Source: Stropharia rugosoannulata | Lineage: Eukaryota > Basidiomycota > Agaricomycetes > Agaricales > Strophariaceae | Length of the DNA: 64,000 nucleotides | Direction of reading: 5' to 3' | Assembly (NCBI GenBank): GCA_028532985.1 | Contig: JANCIK010000006.1 | Location: 3,162,001 to 3,226,000, forward strand | Shown: piece by piece, positions 63,575 to 64,000 of the stretch | Layout: each line of letters begins with the position of its first letter | Numbering within the stretch: position 1 is the first letter of the stretch | The notes under the pieces: generated by a model | The model's database searches: none | What the model was told of the DNA's origin: nothing | What the model saw: only the letters and a program-made list of their open reading frames with translations | Translations under genes and position numbers: made by a program

Positions 63575-63912
63575 TGCGTACTTTGCGTGAGAGGGGCAGA
63601 AATGGTGATGGTACAGATGTGTGTATGTACTGGATGGATGATATGGATGTATGTACGAGGCCAAGAAAGGTCATGGGAATGGCATGAGCATGAAAGACAA
63701 CAGCAAGAAAACTGATTGATAGAGGAATATAAAGCGTGGTGGGCAATGCATGCGAAACAGATGTATGAAAGGGATCAGACGAACAAACAAACACCAGACA
63801 GTGTTCGTGGCGATTTTCGAAAGGTCATGAAAGAGAACAAGAAGACGATGAGACTGGGTAAAGGGCAGTAAAGGAAGAACAACAGCAGGCGAGCACCTTC
63901 CGCGTGAGAGAG

Positions 63913-63930
63913 GGCGGATGGCCATCCGCC
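63913..63930. repeat. Perfect 18-bp palindrome
   Basis: GGCGGATGGCCATCCGCC is an exact palindrome near the window end, in GC-rich non-coding sequence. No associated gene is seen. Confidence 0.85.
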
Positions 63931-64000
63931 TCATGCGTCGCACGCCCACCCAGCTAGGCGGGCCGCGGGACAGGCTTGGCTGGGCAGGGTAGAGGACGTA

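Larger units (their letters stand above)
51527..64000. other. 12.5-kb gene desert, CpG-rich in its right half
   Basis: No protein gene could be supported on either strand. The longest frames (57288-57812, 168-174 codons here and at 62441-62947) have no domain, low-quality composition (many Arg, Cys and Ser from GC-rich sequence) and no splice logic. From about 55 kb the sequence becomes rich in CpG and in direct or inverted GC-rich words, for example GACCCTGCC-type repeats near 58550-58600 and GCCGG clusters near 61075-61145. A CA-rich microsatellite lies at 61948-61968. The right end carries the heptamer repeat listed separately. It could be subtelomeric or heterochromatic, but no telomere repeat is present. 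Confidence 0.6.

Noticed and set aside
63300..64000. Telomere at the right end of the window
   Set aside because: No TTAGGG or CCCTAA arrays are present; the window simply ends.

Overview
The window is nuclear DNA of a filamentous basidiomycete, most likely an Agaricomycete. Genes carry many short introns (about 50-60 bp, GT-AG, often a CTAAC/CTGAC branch sequence). Several families are near-diagnostic of that class: a Plavaka-type transposase, a DUF6532 protein, and DUF6533- and DUF6534-type seven-helix membrane proteins. No prokaryotic, viral or plasmid-like genes were seen. Exon structures were joined by eye; splice sites are canonical unless stated.

Left part (0.5-9.2 kb): a DUF6532 gene and a small coiled-coil gene on the minus strand, then a plus-strand Plavaka transposase gene, then a truncated minus-strand M1 aminopeptidase pseudogene. 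An intact paralogue of that pseudogene lies at 34.4-38.3 kb.

Housekeeping block (9.6-22.5 kb, all minus): a cell-wall-integrity MAP kinase (Slt2/Mpk1 type, TEY loop), the symplekin/Pta1 subunit of the mRNA 3'-end processing complex, and a three-LIM RhoGAP of the Lrg1 type. In yeast, Slt2 and Lrg1 act in the same Rho1 cell-wall pathway.

Purine pair (24.3-30.2 kb): an alpha-ketoglutarate-dependent xanthine dioxygenase (XanA type) and a uric acid-xanthine permease (NAT/NCS2, UapA type). They are transcribed divergently from a shared 1.86-kb intergenic region, so uptake and first oxidation of xanthine look like a two-gene module.

Middle (31-49 kb): a DUF6534 membrane protein, the intact M1 aminopeptidase (with an unusual AAMEN in place of GAMEN), a small one-helix protein, a MYND zinc-finger protein, a DUF6533-type membrane protein, a short protein consisting of the Bud6/Aip3 N-terminal domain, and the WD-repeat ribosome-assembly factor Rsa4/Notchless.

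Right part (49-64 kb): about 15 kb with no convincing protein gene, only one tRNA-Phe(GAA). The last 4.4 kb is strongly enriched in the heptamer GTAAGTA/TACTTAC on both strands, with some perfect palindromes. Its function is unknown; it could be subtelomeric or otherwise heterochromatic DNA, but that is inference.
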